A stretch of DNA of 7,359 bases from contig JAUHWJ010000081.1 in the NCBI GenBank assembly GCA_030424705.1, forward strand, positions 1 through 7,359, in the 5' to 3' direction. The DNA comes from Alphaproteobacteria bacterium (GTDB lineage: Bacteria > Pseudomonadota > Alphaproteobacteria > Rhodobacterales > Rhodobacteraceae). The first letter of the stretch is position 1, and each line of letters opens with the position of its first letter. Of this stretch, positions 6,680-7,359 are shown one piece after another. Position numbers and translations under genes: made by a program. The notes beneath the pieces were generated by a model. It saw only the letters and a list, made by a program, of their open reading frames with translations, made no database searches and was not told where the DNA came from.

Positions 6680-7359
6680 AAGAGATGGCGGCGGAGGCCG
6701 CGGTGATGTTGGTGGTGGCGCCTTCCGGCGTGACGGTGACCGTCCCGCCGACGGCCGAGGCGACGAAGCCGGCGTCGACGTCGATGGCGGCGGCGACCGC
6801 AGACGCCACATCGGCGGCGGTGTCGCCCTCGGAGATCGGCACGTTGAAGTCGACCGGCGCGCCGCCGTCGGCGGTGAGCGAGATGTCGGCCGAGACCTGG
6901 GCGACCGTCGCCGGACCCTCGGAGAAGGTGATCGTCACTTCCTCAGAGGCCGGACCCGCGCCGGCGGCGTTGACGGCCAGCGGCAGCGGGCCGCCGCCGA
7001 CGGCGACGGTTCGGTCGATCCGCGCGGAATAGATGTCCGGCGCCGCCCCGACGAGGGCGACCATCTGACCGGAGACGACGACATCCTGTCCGGAGCCGCC
7101 GGCCACCGTCTCGGCGGTCGAGATGCGCACGCGCGGGAAGGTCAGGAGATAGCTGTTCCCGAGCGCATCCTCGAGCGTCACCTCGAGCGCGAAGTCCTCC
7201 TGCGCCACGAGGGCGTCGACGAGGAAGTCGCTCGAGAAATAGACGCTGTAGTCGATGGACGCTTCGAAGCGGCCGAGAACGCTTTCGCGCGAGCCGAGAG
7301 TGCCGATGCATGGCACGTTGCGGGTGTTGGAGGCGAAGTTGACGGCGAGGTTGGTCCAG
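6678..7359 (-). CDS. Major tail tube protein with extra C-terminal domain, 5' end outside window
   Basis: Structural subunit that polymerises into the tail tube. The frame is open to the window edge; 226 residues are visible and the true start lies upstream. A GTG at 7316 is in frame, but the readable residues before it (WTNLAVNFASNTRN) look like ordinary tube-protein sequence, so it is not taken as the start. The first roughly 115 visible residues follow the siphophage tube pattern: a Gly-Arg-Phe strand, alternating beta strands (SIDYSVYF), a DALGNSY turn, then PRVRIS and a GQDVVVSGQMVAL strand. From about 7004 to the stop there is a separate Gly/Ala/Thr-rich segment containing VPISEGDTAADVASAVAAAI and GTVTVTP, a pattern also known from domains in phage sheath and tube proteins. 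The stop TGA overlaps the ribosome binding site of the next gene, which suggests coupled expression. The tube assignment rests on pattern and on gene order before the chaperones; the role of the added domain is inference. Confidence 0.83.
   Translation of the reverse strand, partial: WTNLAVNFASNTRNVPCIGTLGSRESVLGRFEASIDYSVYFSSDFLVDALVAQEDFALEVTLEDALGNSYLLTFPRVRISTAETVAGGSGQDVVVSGQMVALVGAAPDIYSARIDRTVAVGGGPLPLAVNAAGAGPASEEVTITFSEGPATVAQVSADISLTADGGAPVDFNVPISEGDTAADVASAVAAAIDVDAGFVASAVGGTVTVTPEGATTNITAASAAIS

Noticed and set aside
6670..6681. TTG 6681 as start of the chaperone
   Set aside because: It directly abuts GAGGAG, which serves as the ribosome binding site for the ATG at 6669.
6379..7032. 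217-codon open frame on the plus strand
   Set aside because: Lies opposite the chaperone and tail tube genes, whose minus-strand products have clear family patterns and ribosome binding sites.

Overview
The window is a piece of the tail morphogenesis module of a tailed double-stranded DNA phage or prophage. All genes lie on the minus strand, so the transcription order runs from high to low coordinates. Base composition is very G+C-rich with strongly G/C-ending codons, which suggests a high-GC bacterial host; an alphaproteobacterium is a guess and nothing in the window proves it. No integrase, attachment site, tRNA or host gene is visible, so a free phage cannot be told from a prophage.

Layout in transcription order: the C-terminal part of the major tail tube protein (7359 down to 6678, start outside the window); a lambda gpG-like tail assembly chaperone (6669-6130); a -1 frameshift extension of that chaperone equivalent to lambda gpG-T (6669-5864), made at a textbook GGGAAAC slippery heptamer at 6253-6247; an unrecognised basic 290-residue protein (5943-5071); and the tape measure protein, which starts at 5070 directly after the previous stop codon and stays open for 1690 codons to the window edge at position 1. 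The tape measure frame is open in every codon; it has no stop in the window, and the long plus-strand open frames opposite it are mirror images of its codon bias.

The genes fit one assembly pathway. The tube protein polymerises around the tape measure protein, G and G-T hold the tape measure protein soluble and recruit tube subunits, and tape measure length sets tail length. The genes are tightly packed (8-nt gap, frameshift overlap, 80-nt overlap, zero-nt stop/start junction), so they are probably one operon read from an upstream promoter. I saw no promoter, terminator, RNA gene, CRISPR array or insertion sequence, and there is no gene-free stretch over 300 bases.

The points most worth attention are the frameshift signal with a possible downstream stem-loop, an in-register 91-residue tandem repeat array in the C-terminal part of the tape measure protein, an extra C-terminal domain on the tail tube protein, and the unassigned gene between the chaperones and the tape measure gene. 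No clearly new system is seen; this is a tail module with some unusual details.
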